Shown in pieces: positions 1 to 5,635 of a DNA stretch of 6,726 nucleotides. Positions within the stretch are counted from its first letter, which is position 1, and each line of letters starts with the position of its first letter. Under the pieces are notes generated by a model. That model did not search any database and was not told the origin of the DNA. It was given only the letters and a program-made list of their open reading frames with translations. The stretch is from JBBATK01 sp046297095. Lineage in GTDB: Bacteria; Bacteroidota; Ignavibacteria; Kapaibacteriales; NICIL-2. The stretch lies in contig JBKCNS010000027.1 of the NCBI GenBank assembly GCA_046297095.1, positions 1 to 6,726 of the forward strand, written 5' to 3'. The position numbers and the translations under genes were made by a program.

Positions 1-814
1 TGCAGATTATTTCCACTTTCATGCTGTTCACCAGGTTCTTTGCCAGTGAATAGGATGTGGACGTCACAAAGTACAGCCAATACGACGACAATCGGGGTGT
101 CATCACGGGCACGATAAAGATTCGTCGCTTCAGCCCGCGAACATGAGCAAAGCGAAGCAGCATTTGCTTGTAGGTAAGAATATCCGGGCCGCCGATGTCG
201 TAACTGTTGTTAAACGTCTCCTGCCTGCCAATCACTCCGGTGAGGAACTGTATCACGTTGCGAATGGCAATGGGTTGACTTTTTGTTTGCAACCAATAGG
301 GAGTGATCATCATGGGCAGTTTCTCTACCAGGTCCCGTATAATCTCGAACGAGGCGCTTCCCGAGCCAATGATGATGCCGGCTCGAAGAATAGTGAGCCC
401 ATACTGCCGGCTTGTAAGCAGGGACTCTACATTCTTTCGGGATGAGAGGTGCTTTGATAGATGATCGGCATTGCTTATGCCGCTAAGATAGATCACCTGC
501 TTGGCAGAAGTGGCTTCCAGGCGCTCCCGAAAATTCGCGGCGCAGATTGCTTCCAATTCTCCAAAGTCACCGTTTTGCGTGGACATGGAGTGAATCATGT
601 AGTAGGCCACGTCGATGTCGTTTGGAATGCTCTGCAAGCTGTCGTTGTTCAGGAAATTCGCTTCAATCACCGAGACCTTGGAACCCGCATATCTGCTTAT
701 GTCCAGGCGACTTTTCTCTCGCACACAGCATACCACCTCGTGTCCGTTGTTTAGCAATACAGGTAACAGTCGTTGGGCTATGTAGCCGGTGGCGCCGGTC
801 AGTAATATTTTCAT
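1..814 (-). CDS. NAD(P)-binding atypical SDR, YbjT/DUF2867-type (3' end outside window)
   Basis: Translation from the ATG at 814 to 812 gives 271 residues with no stop, and the frame leaves the window at base 1, so the C-terminus is missing. The N-terminus MKILLTGATGYIAQRL is a Rossmann nucleotide-binding beta-alpha-beta; the usual third glycine of GxxGxxG is Ala13. Further family marks are VAYYMIHSMS (69-78), QVIYLSGI (106-113), LRAGIIIGSGSASFEIIRDL (143-162) and the IGGPDILTY block (207-215). There is no classical YxxxK catalytic pair, as expected for the atypical (NmrA/YbjT-like) SDRs, in which a C-terminal DUF2867 domain usually follows. Family members are about 470 to 500 residues, so roughly 200 are probably off-window. 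The substrate is unknown; cytoplasmic NAD(P)-dependent redox or sensor roles are inferred. Upstream there is no Shine-Dalgarno motif. The family call is from memory of similar Bacteroidota proteins. Confidence 0.9.
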   Translation of the reverse strand, partial: MKILLTGATGYIAQRLLPVLLNNGHEVVCCVREKSRLDISRYAGSKVSVIEANFLNNDSLQSIPNDIDVAYYMIHSMSTQNGDFGELEAICAANFRERLEATSAKQVIYLSGISNADHLSKHLSSRKNVESLLTSRQYGLTILRAGIIIGSGSASFEIIRDLVEKLPMMITPYWLQTKSQPIAIRNVIQFLTGVIGRQETFNNSYDIGGPDILTYKQMLLRFAHVRGLKRRIFIVPVMTPRLSSYWLYFVTSTSYSLAKNLVNSMKVEIIC

Positions 815-1007
815 ACAGCTAAAGAGAAAGGGTTATGGGTTGTTGGAGTGGGTTGGTGGATAGGGGAAGTGTGTGTGCGCGTGGTTGTTAGAGAAGTAAA
901 CTCGCTTCAACAATGGTTAAAGAATCACATACAACGATACACATTATGGGGTAGTTGTGGTGCTGTGGGGTTGTGGGGGGGGCGGCAGTGCGGCTTTATC
1001 TTTTGCG
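815..1007. other. Gene-free gap with two G-rich clusters on the plus strand
   Basis: This stretch of about 190 bp separates the SDR start from the end of the dinD-like fragment. No credible coding frame is seen. The plus strand is strongly G/T-rich at both ends. The first cluster has GGG at 830-832, 837-839 and 850-852 and GGGG at 863-866. The second has GGGG at 948-951 and 967-970, then G8 at 975-982. Any promoter of the SDR gene should lie here, but I cannot point to convincing boxes. Confidence 0.6.
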
Positions 1008-1024
1008 CTACAGGGCGCCATTCT
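1006..1024. repeat. Copy 1 of a 19-bp direct repeat at the dinD fragment's 3' end
   Basis: The sequence cgctacagggcgccattct matches 1570-1588 at 17 of 19 positions, in the same orientation. It covers the last codons and the stop codon of the truncated dinD-like frame, exactly where DinD similarity ends. Confidence 0.6.
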
Positions 1025-1313
1025 GTGCGATGAGATAACAAGCATACCGAGTAAGCATGATATCTTCAACTTCGCGCTGTCCACCTTTTCCTATGGGGAT
1101 CATTTTGTTGACGTCAACGAAATGATCCGAAACCGCTTCCCCTGTGGTTTTGCAGCTCTCTTTGGCTTTGTCTACAGCGTTGAGAAAGTTTCGCCAATCA
1201 GTGTATCCAAGAAGCTCTTGAAGGTCCCTTGCAAGCCAATAATCTACACCATCCTGCTCGTAAGCAGACTGCTCGAAAGATGTGTTCAGTTTTGTGATCG
1301 TGGACTTATCCAT
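1008..1313 (-). pseudogene. Truncated DinD-like (BRO-N-type) protein fragment
   Basis: The 101-residue frame starts with MDKSTITKLNTSFEQ and runs through DGVDYWLARDLQELLGY (22-38), WRNFLNAVDKAK (40-51), SDHFVDVNKMIPIGKG (62-77) and LTRYACYLIAQNG (87-99). This is the N-terminal domain of DNA-damage-inducible protein D, related to the BRO-N/phage antirepressor fold. E. coli DinD is about 275 residues and continues after QNG with an acidic or basic helical C-terminal part; here a TAG follows QNGAL, so about two thirds are missing. In the other two frames downstream I see no DinD-like continuation, only proline and threonine-rich sequence. It is therefore most likely a degraded remnant, though a short expressed protein is not excluded. 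DinD is a LexA-regulated SOS gene in E. coli; I see no clear LexA box here. A 32-bp palindrome lies inside the frame. Confidence 0.8.
1097..1128. repeat. 32-bp near-perfect palindrome inside the dinD-like fragment
   Basis: Bases pair symmetrically around the 1112/1113 junction in 15 of 16 positions; the only mismatch is T1106 opposite G1119, which would be a G-U wobble in RNA. The core is GTTGACGTCAAC, flanked by GGATCATTT on the left and AAATGATCC on the right. There is no loop. Read on the minus strand it encodes DHFVDVNKMI of the fragment, and the plus strand reads DHFVDVNEMI. Its function is unknown; it may be a by-product of codon choice. Confidence 0.9.
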
Positions 1314-1333
1314 GATTTCTTTCAGTTACCAGG

Positions 1334-1378
1334 GTAAAGAAATACGCGCGGGCTATTTTCTTTACGGTGGATCGCCGT
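1334..1378. promoter_or_regulatory. Inverted repeat upstream of the dinD-like fragment, possible operator
   Basis: The arm GTAAAGAAATA (1334-1344) is complementary to TATTTTCTTTAC (1354-1365) with one extra base, around a 9-base GC-rich centre. The near arm lies 20 bases upstream of the minus-strand ATG at 1313. A second dyad, ACGGTG (1364-1369) with CGCCGT (1373-1378) and a 3-base centre, overlaps its end. The position suits an operator or a 5' leader structure for the minus-strand gene; no known regulator site is recognised. Confidence 0.4.
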
Positions 1379-1447
1379 GATTATTGTAGACCCACGTACG
1401 TGACAATCAATATTCTCGCCGATGGTAAATGATGTAATAGTTTCAAG

Positions 1448-1481
1448 ATAGTTGTGCAATCCGGAGCGCCCATCCAACTAT
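1448..1481. repeat. Short inverted repeat downstream of the DsbA-family gene
   Basis: ATAGTTG (1448-1454) and CAACTAT (1475-1481) form a perfect 7-bp dyad with a 20-base GC-rich centre. It lies about 60 bases past the stop codon of the DsbA-family gene in its direction of transcription. No T-run follows on the minus strand, so it is a poor intrinsic terminator. Confidence 0.3.
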
Positions 1482-1544
1482 TACTGATTTTAATTATACT
1501 CATCCTACGTGCATCTGTACTGCTTCGTACCTATGCCATCTGGA

Positions 1545-2468
1545 CTATTGCTTATTCCCTTCTCTCATCCGCCACAGGGCGCCGTTCTTGGTTGTTAGCT
1601 TTTCCAGATGTCCTTGGGCTACTAGTGCATCCAGCGCGGCTTCGCTATGGGCACGGGGTGTGGACGATAATTCACTGTATTCACGTGCGGTGAGAGTAGG
1701 ATATGCGTTGAACAGCGCTTCCCAACTTTTATCATAGTCGTGTTTGTTTGCGGTGGAATGCAGGGCAAGAATTTTCTCAACGTAGCGGTTGTATGGGCTA
1801 GCACCATAGACTAATTCCTGTTGACCTTTTTCACTTATGAAGAAGATGGTAGGGAAGCCGCGTACGCCGTACTCTTTGGCAAGGCGGAGGTCGTCGTTGA
1901 AGTGTTGTTTAGCCGTACCCTCGTAATCGGTTTTGAGCTGTGTGGTATTGAGTCCTGCCGCGGCGGCAGCGGCTTCGATATATTCCCACTTGGTGATGTT
2001 TCGTTTTTTGAGAAACACCATCTCGCGCAGTTCACGAAGAAACTTCAGCGCTTTGGTGTTGTCCTGCATCTGCGCTGCTTTGAAGGCAATGGACGGAGGA
2101 TATGAAGAGTGCAATGGGTCTTCCAGCCAAACATCGCCGTCTATAGGCATGTCGTAGTGACCGCTCACCTCGTCCCAATGCACTGCTACGTCCGAGGGTT
2201 TGCTGATGCCGCCGCTGTTATAGCTCCAGTCCGGGAGCAGACCTCCCATTCTGTACTCTATATCAATTGCTTCTCCATACTCTAGCTTCAATTTTCGAAG
2301 CTGTGGTTCGATGCCCCAACATGAACTGCAGATTGGATCCGTGAAGTACACCAGCTTTACCGGCTTCTTCAAGGTCTTGGGCGAAGCGCTCTTCACCTCG
2401 TTACTTGTGGGAAGTCCGCACACTCCTTGTGCGGTATCACATATCAAAGGATTTGTTGTTGTTTCCAT
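1545..2468 (-). CDS. DsbA-family thioredoxin-fold protein with CSSC active site
   Basis: From the ATG at 2468 the protein has 307 residues. The thioredoxin-fold active site is CSSC (47-50) in YFTDPICSSCWGIEPQL, followed by the family block EYRMGGLLPDW (71-81), the segment SYPPSIAFKAAQMQD (122-136) and the cis-proline loop GVRGFPTIFF (201-210, Pro206). This is the DsbA/FrnE-like group that includes the SpxH (YjbH) ClpXP adaptors, so a thiol-disulfide or adaptor role is likely. Residues about 250 to 300 (WEALFNAYPTLTAREYSELS onward) look like a small winged-helix-like tail, seen in Bacteroidota members. Cys10 and Cys17 form a second pair near the N-terminus. The start is chosen because relatives begin just before NPLICD. 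The frame stays open to 2696; an ATG at 2576 would add a hydrophobic stretch (YCFILLLAHGIWY) that could act as an export signal. No Shine-Dalgarno decides between them. Confidence 0.88.
   Translation of the reverse strand: METTTNPLICDTAQGVCGLPTSNEVKSASPKTLKKPVKLVYFTDPICSSCWGIEPQLRKLKLEYGEAIDIEYRMGGLLPDWSYNSGGISKPSDVAVHWDEVSGHYDMPIDGDVWLEDPLHSSYPPSIAFKAAQMQDNTKALKFLRELREMVFLKKRNITKWEYIEAAAAAAGLNTTQLKTDYEGTAKQHFNDDLRLAKEYGVRGFPTIFFISEKGQQELVYGASPYNRYVEKILALHSTANKHDYDKSWEALFNAYPTLTAREYSELSSTPRAHSEAALDALVAQGHLEKLTTKNGALWRMREGNKQ
1570..1588. repeat. Copy 2 of the 19-bp direct repeat, inside the DsbA-family gene 3' end
   Basis: This stretch encodes the KNGALWR segment (294-300) of the DsbA-family protein on the minus strand. 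It matches 1006-1024 at 17 of 19 positions; one difference turns the TGG tryptophan codon here into the TAG stop of the dinD-like fragment. Confidence 0.6.
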
Positions 2469-2714
2469 AGTCGTTGTGGTTTGCGCCCAACATTGTGCGG
2501 TAGTTGTGTACCATATCCCGTGTGCGAGCAGAAGAATGAAACAATAGATACCATTTGTGGCCGGGAAAATCTTCATTTGCTTGGTAACGATTGGGACCAT
2601 GTGGTATTGCCGGCGGGTGGGGTGCGGTGAAGGGTGTAGGTATATCCAAGTATCAACGTGGAATGTAAAGCGACGTATTTTATTGTGCGTATTCACACTG
2701 CGGAATTCTCGGTA

Positions 2715-3089
2715 TCAATGTGCTTGGTACAATGCGATTCTGTTTCCTTCGGTATCCTCAAACTCTGCCACAAGACCAATCCCATTGTCCGTTTCCGGAT
2801 ATAAAAGTTTCCCTCCGTTGTCCACAGCCAGCCGAAGTGTTTGTCTTATATTATCTGTAGCGAAATAAATAACAACGCCGGCCGATGTGGGAATATATAT
2901 TGCTCCTTTTGCTAAAGCTCCGGTAATACCTGCGTATTTAGCGTCAAAAGGAAATATTGCCATTTCATTGTTATCTATAATTGCTTTTTGAAACTCGCAA
3001 TGAAATACCCGCGTATAAAACTCCACAGCTCTGTCCATGTCCAAAACCGGGATTTCGAAATACACAACAGGGTTTGATGATGAGATCAT
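2715..3089 (-). CDS. VOC superfamily (glyoxalase/bleomycin-resistance fold) protein
   Basis: The 124-residue protein is the usual size for a single-chain VOC protein that forms its site by dimerising. Two beta-alpha-beta-beta-beta modules are visible: the first opens with PVVYFEIPVLDMDRAVEFYT (7-26), and the second with SAGVVIYFATDNI (69-81) and closes with FEDTEGNRIALYQ (110-122), the family's typical ending. Glu12 in the first strand and Glu111 in the last motif occupy positions often used for metal binding, but the substrate cannot be told. It is close to the subgroup annotated as glyoxalase/bleomycin resistance or dioxygenase-like. The gene is clearly more AT-rich than the plus-strand genes to the right. 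Its stop is 246 bp from the chosen start of the downstream DsbA-family gene, and it is divergent from the lipoprotein gene. Confidence 0.92.
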   Translation of the reverse strand: MISSSNPVVYFEIPVLDMDRAVEFYTRVFHCEFQKAIIDNNEMAIFPFDAKYAGITGALAKGAIYIPTSAGVVIYFATDNIRQTLRLAVDNGGKLLYPETDNGIGLVAEFEDTEGNRIALYQAH

Positions 3090-3130
3090 GGTAAAAATGA
3101 TTGGTCAGGTAGTTGCGCATTGAGGTTGTG

Positions 3131-3164
3131 CCAATCTAATCACTCGCTTTCGTATTGAATCAAA
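3131..3164 (-). promoter_or_regulatory. Possible Bacteroidota-type promoter of the VOC gene
   Basis: On the minus strand TTTG (3164-3161) is followed after 22 bases by TAGATTGG (3138-3131), which matches the Bacteroidota -7 element TAnnTTTG at all but one defined position. The spacing is near that of the TTTG/TAnnTTTG consensus, and the implied leader is about 35 bases. The motif is short, so this is tentative. Confidence 0.3.
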
Positions 3165-3333
3165 TATCCTTATCGTCTACGCGACCATTGCGCCGCCCGA
3201 TGAAGCGGAAGTATCAACGCGAGGGCTATCTGCGCACATTTGTGTTACAACACCAGGAAGTCGTGTATGTGCAAACCTCTTGGCTCGAAGTATCCCTCCT
3301 TGCGTATTTTCCCTCCATCACCACCGTTTCTCC

Positions 3334-5487
3334 ATGCAATCTTCTGTGCACATATCATCACAACCTAAGCGGCGAAGCGCTGTTGGCGTTCGTGGTTTGA
3401 TGCTTTTTCTCCTCCCTCTCTGCCTTGCCCTCACGGGTTGCCCGCACGCTCTTATAGAGCGCGTGGAAAAACTTCTGCCGCCACCGGGATACAAGCCGCG
3501 GTTTAATACCTCGAGCGTGTCATTGGATTCACTTGCGTGGCGCTACGAACAGGCCCTGCAAAGCGGGAAGGTAGATTCCTCACTGTGGTTCGACGATTCC
3601 ATGCCGCCTCCGGCAGGGGACTCGCGGGTATTGAATAGTGTGGATAGTGTAGATGCGACAGATGTTGATGCGGCAAAGGATGCTGCAAGAGCAGTGGGTC
3701 TTGCGAGAGATTCCGCAACTACCGGTAGCAGTGCGGAACAGAATAACGTTGTATCAAATGAGGCTCAGAGAGGTGATGCCGGCAAACAAGCAGACATGCG
3801 CTCTGCAGCAAAGCGGTCTGCAGTAGAGGGCGGAATGGCAATGCCACCGGCTGCGGCGATGCGCCGCTTCAACGAGATACTGGCTACGCTTCCTAAAGAC
3901 AAGCAGGATAGCGCCAGAGCGCTGGTGATGTTTGCTATGATGAATGGCAAGAGTGTTCGTTACGATTCCACTCGCGCCAACGTTTCAAGCACCGACTCTG
4001 TGCGCATCAATGCTATGCGCGATCGCGCGGAGCGCTTGCTGGAAGGTTTGCCCGATTCCACCCGCAGCGCGCTTTCGGCCATGCTCTCGCAAATGCGCAG
4101 CGACGCGGATGGGAAGACAGCCGGCGGTGTTTCAGTTGGTTCAGCAATAGGTACCGGTTCAGCCGCAGTTGCCGGTTCAGCCGCAGTTGCCGGTTCGGCG
4201 GTAGATGCCACCTCTCGACGAGCTGCGCCGCGCGAAGCGCCGGCGCGTGTACACATACGTTCCCTGATCGACAAAAACTATCCGCGCGATATAGAACTTC
4301 AGATTACCCTTGTAGACTCCACGGGCAGAGCCATTCTGGGCTGCGCGCCACCCTTCCTGCCTAAGGGCGCAAGCGACAAGCGCTATTGGTTTGCTCTGCG
4401 CGACTCGTGCAACGGCACTGCCACCGCTATCGATGCCTTTAGCGTGGAGGAAGTTCGGGAGTCGGCCACCGATCCCTACGCCCTTGCCTTCGTGATCGAT
4501 CACTCGGGCTCCATGGGCAAAGTGCGTATTCGTAAGCTGCGCGAGGCAGTGAGGTCCACACTGAATATCATCGGCACGAACGACATGATCACCGTGATGC
4601 CCTTTGCCGGCTCCAGCGGTGTGGACATCGCGCTGACGTCCGACACCTCTGTGATGCGCAGTGGGATGGATATTGAAAACCATGCCTCTATTAAACCGGG
4701 CACTGCTATCTACGACGCCACTCTGCATGCAGTGCGAGAGCTTGGGGCTGCGCCCAAAGACAAAAAGAAAGCTATACTGATGTTCACCGATGGCGAGGAC
4801 GGCAGTTCTAAAGCCAAGCTCAACGATGCTATTCGCAGCGCCCGAGACAGCGGTGTGGCCGTGTACACTATTGCTTACGGCCTTACCAACGAAGAACCGC
4901 TCTACGCGCTGGCCACAAAAACCGGCGGACAGTTCTATCGCATTTATTCTACGCGCGAGTTCCCGATGGTGTTTCAAGACATCTATCGCTCGCTCAAGAA
5001 CTACTACCGTATTCGTTATGCGCCGCCGCCGTGTGCAGGCATTCATAGCGTTCGCGCCGAGCTACGCCTTCCGGAGATAGGTATTAAGCGGCTTAGCGTG
5101 CAGGGCAGTTATGATAAATCTCTGTTTACCGAGCTGGACACCGTGGGCTCCGTTACCTTCCTGAACATCGAGTTCGCTACCGGCAGTGCGGATATTCAGC
5201 CGGCCTCCGCCCGCGACCTGGACGAAATGGCGGTGTCTCTGCTGGCACACCCGAACACCGTAATGGAAATTCGCGGGCATACCGACGACAAAGGCAGCGC
5301 CCAAACGAATGAGAAACTCTCGCTGCTGCGCGCCGATGCGGTGGCACGTGCCCTGCAGCAACGCGGCGTGCCGTCCTCGCGCCTTCGCACCCGCGGCTTT
5401 GGTTCTTCGCAGCCATTAGTGCCCAATACTTCCGAAGAAAATCGCGCAAAAAACCGCCGCACGGAGTTTGTGATTGTATCGCAGTAG
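3334..5487 (+). CDS. Lipoprotein with VWA domain and C-terminal OmpA peptidoglycan-binding domain
   Basis: From the ATG at 3334 the protein has 717 residues. The signal peptide has basic PKRR, then LMLFLLPLCLALTGC with lipobox LTGC and lipidated Cys36. An upstream in-frame TTG at 3280 would give an overlong leader; ATG at 3400 would leave no basic region. Residues about 40 to 310 are low-complexity (Ala/Ser/Asp/Arg-rich), including a Gly-Ser-Ala repeat at 274-291. Residues about 310 to 378 form a beta-rich domain (IDKNYPRDIELQITLVDS). A VWA domain spans about 380 to 565 with complete MIDAS: DHSGS (389-393), Thr457 in PGTAIYDA and Asp486 in FTDGED. An OmpA C-terminal domain fills 609-717: GHTDDKGS with Asp651, LSLLRADAV with Arg666 (the same 15-residue spacing as the diaminopimelate-binding pair in Acinetobacter OmpA), and NRRTEF at the end. 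It should tether the outer membrane to peptidoglycan while the VWA domain binds a partner. Confidence 0.93.
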   Translation: MQSSVHISSQPKRRSAVGVRGLMLFLLPLCLALTGCPHALIERVEKLLPPPGYKPRFNTSSVSLDSLAWRYEQALQSGKVDSSLWFDDSMPPPAGDSRVLNSVDSVDATDVDAAKDAARAVGLARDSATTGSSAEQNNVVSNEAQRGDAGKQADMRSAAKRSAVEGGMAMPPAAAMRRFNEILATLPKDKQDSARALVMFAMMNGKSVRYDSTRANVSSTDSVRINAMRDRAERLLEGLPDSTRSALSAMLSQMRSDADGKTAGGVSVGSAIGTGSAAVAGSAAVAGSAVDATSRRAAPREAPARVHIRSLIDKNYPRDIELQITLVDSTGRAILGCAPPFLPKGASDKRYWFALRDSCNGTATAIDAFSVEEVRESATDPYALAFVIDHSGSMGKVRIRKLREAVRSTLNIIGTNDMITVMPFAGSSGVDIALTSDTSVMRSGMDIENHASIKPGTAIYDATLHAVRELGAAPKDKKKAILMFTDGEDGSSKAKLNDAIRSARDSGVAVYTIAYGLTNEEPLYALATKTGGQFYRIYSTREFPMVFQDIYRSLKNYYRIRYAPPPCAGIHSVRAELRLPEIGIKRLSVQGSYDKSLFTELDTVGSVTFLNIEFATGSADIQPASARDLDEMAVSLLAHPNTVMEIRGHTDDKGSAQTNEKLSLLRADAVARALQQRGVPSSRLRTRGFGSSQPLVPNTSEENRAKNRRTEFVIVSQ
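4154..4207 (+). repeat. 18-bp tandem repeat encoding a Gly-Ser-Ala linker
   Basis: The unit ccggttcagccgcagttg occurs twice perfectly (4154-4171 and 4172-4189) and a third time diverged (4190-4207). A still weaker copy precedes it at about 4136. It stays in frame and encodes repeats of the form GSAAVA in the flexible linker of the lipoprotein, so gain or loss of a unit would change linker length by six residues. Confidence 0.85.
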
Positions 5488-5585
5488 CCGATAACTCCCT
5501 TCATCGTGGTAGCGCATTGTTTTGCCACACTGCATGGTAGAAAAACATCCCGCGGACTTTGCCGTCGTTGTGTGTGAAACAGGCC

Positions 5586-5618
5586 ATGTGCTAATTTGCT
5601 AAGCAGCATATTTTATTA
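5586..5618 (+). terminator. Possible weak terminator or leader hairpin
   Basis: ATGTGCT (5586-5592) pairs with AGCAGCAT (5602-5609), with one bulged G and a 9-base loop, and is followed by the T-rich ATTTTATTA (5610-5618). It lies about 100 bases past the lipoprotein stop and ends 17 bases before the next ATG. It could end the lipoprotein transcript or be part of the next gene's leader. The stem is short and not GC-rich. Confidence 0.3.
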
Positions 5619-5635
5619 GACGTTATTATCCGATT

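Larger units (their letters stand above)
1314..1544. other. Gene-free gap between the dinD fragment and the DsbA-family gene
   Basis: These 231 bp hold no credible coding frame. They contain an AT-rich inverted repeat near the dinD start (1334-1365), a short overlapping hairpin (1364-1378), a perfect 10-bp palindrome CACGTACGTG (1393-1402) and a 7-bp inverted repeat ATAGTTG/CAACTAT (1448-1454 and 1475-1481). The stretch 1485-1500 is very AT-rich. Confidence 0.6.

Noticed and set aside
143..822. Three plus-strand frames of 91 to 100 residues
   Set aside because: All are antisense to the SDR gene, which has an unbroken family match across the whole stretch.
957..1337. 126-residue plus-strand frame containing DHFVDVNEMI
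   Set aside because: The DinD-like peptide arises only from the palindrome at 1097-1128; the rest has no DinD similarity, while the minus strand carries the continuous family match.
1393..1402. Palindrome CACGTACGTG as a possible operator
   Set aside because: Ten-base perfect palindromes are expected by chance in several kilobases, and no gene start lies at a telling distance.
3155..3400. 81-residue plus-strand frame before the lipoprotein
   Set aside because: It has no recognisable domain and overlaps the lipoprotein signal peptide in another frame; the region is better read as the divergent intergenic region.
4154..4207. Tandem repeat considered as a CRISPR-like array
   Set aside because: The units are adjacent without spacers, are in frame and encode a linker.
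4177..5046. 289-residue open frame on the minus strand
   Set aside because: It lies wholly antisense to the VWA lipoprotein, whose domains are clear; its His/Arg/Val-rich translation has no recognisable domain and is a by-product of GC-rich codons.
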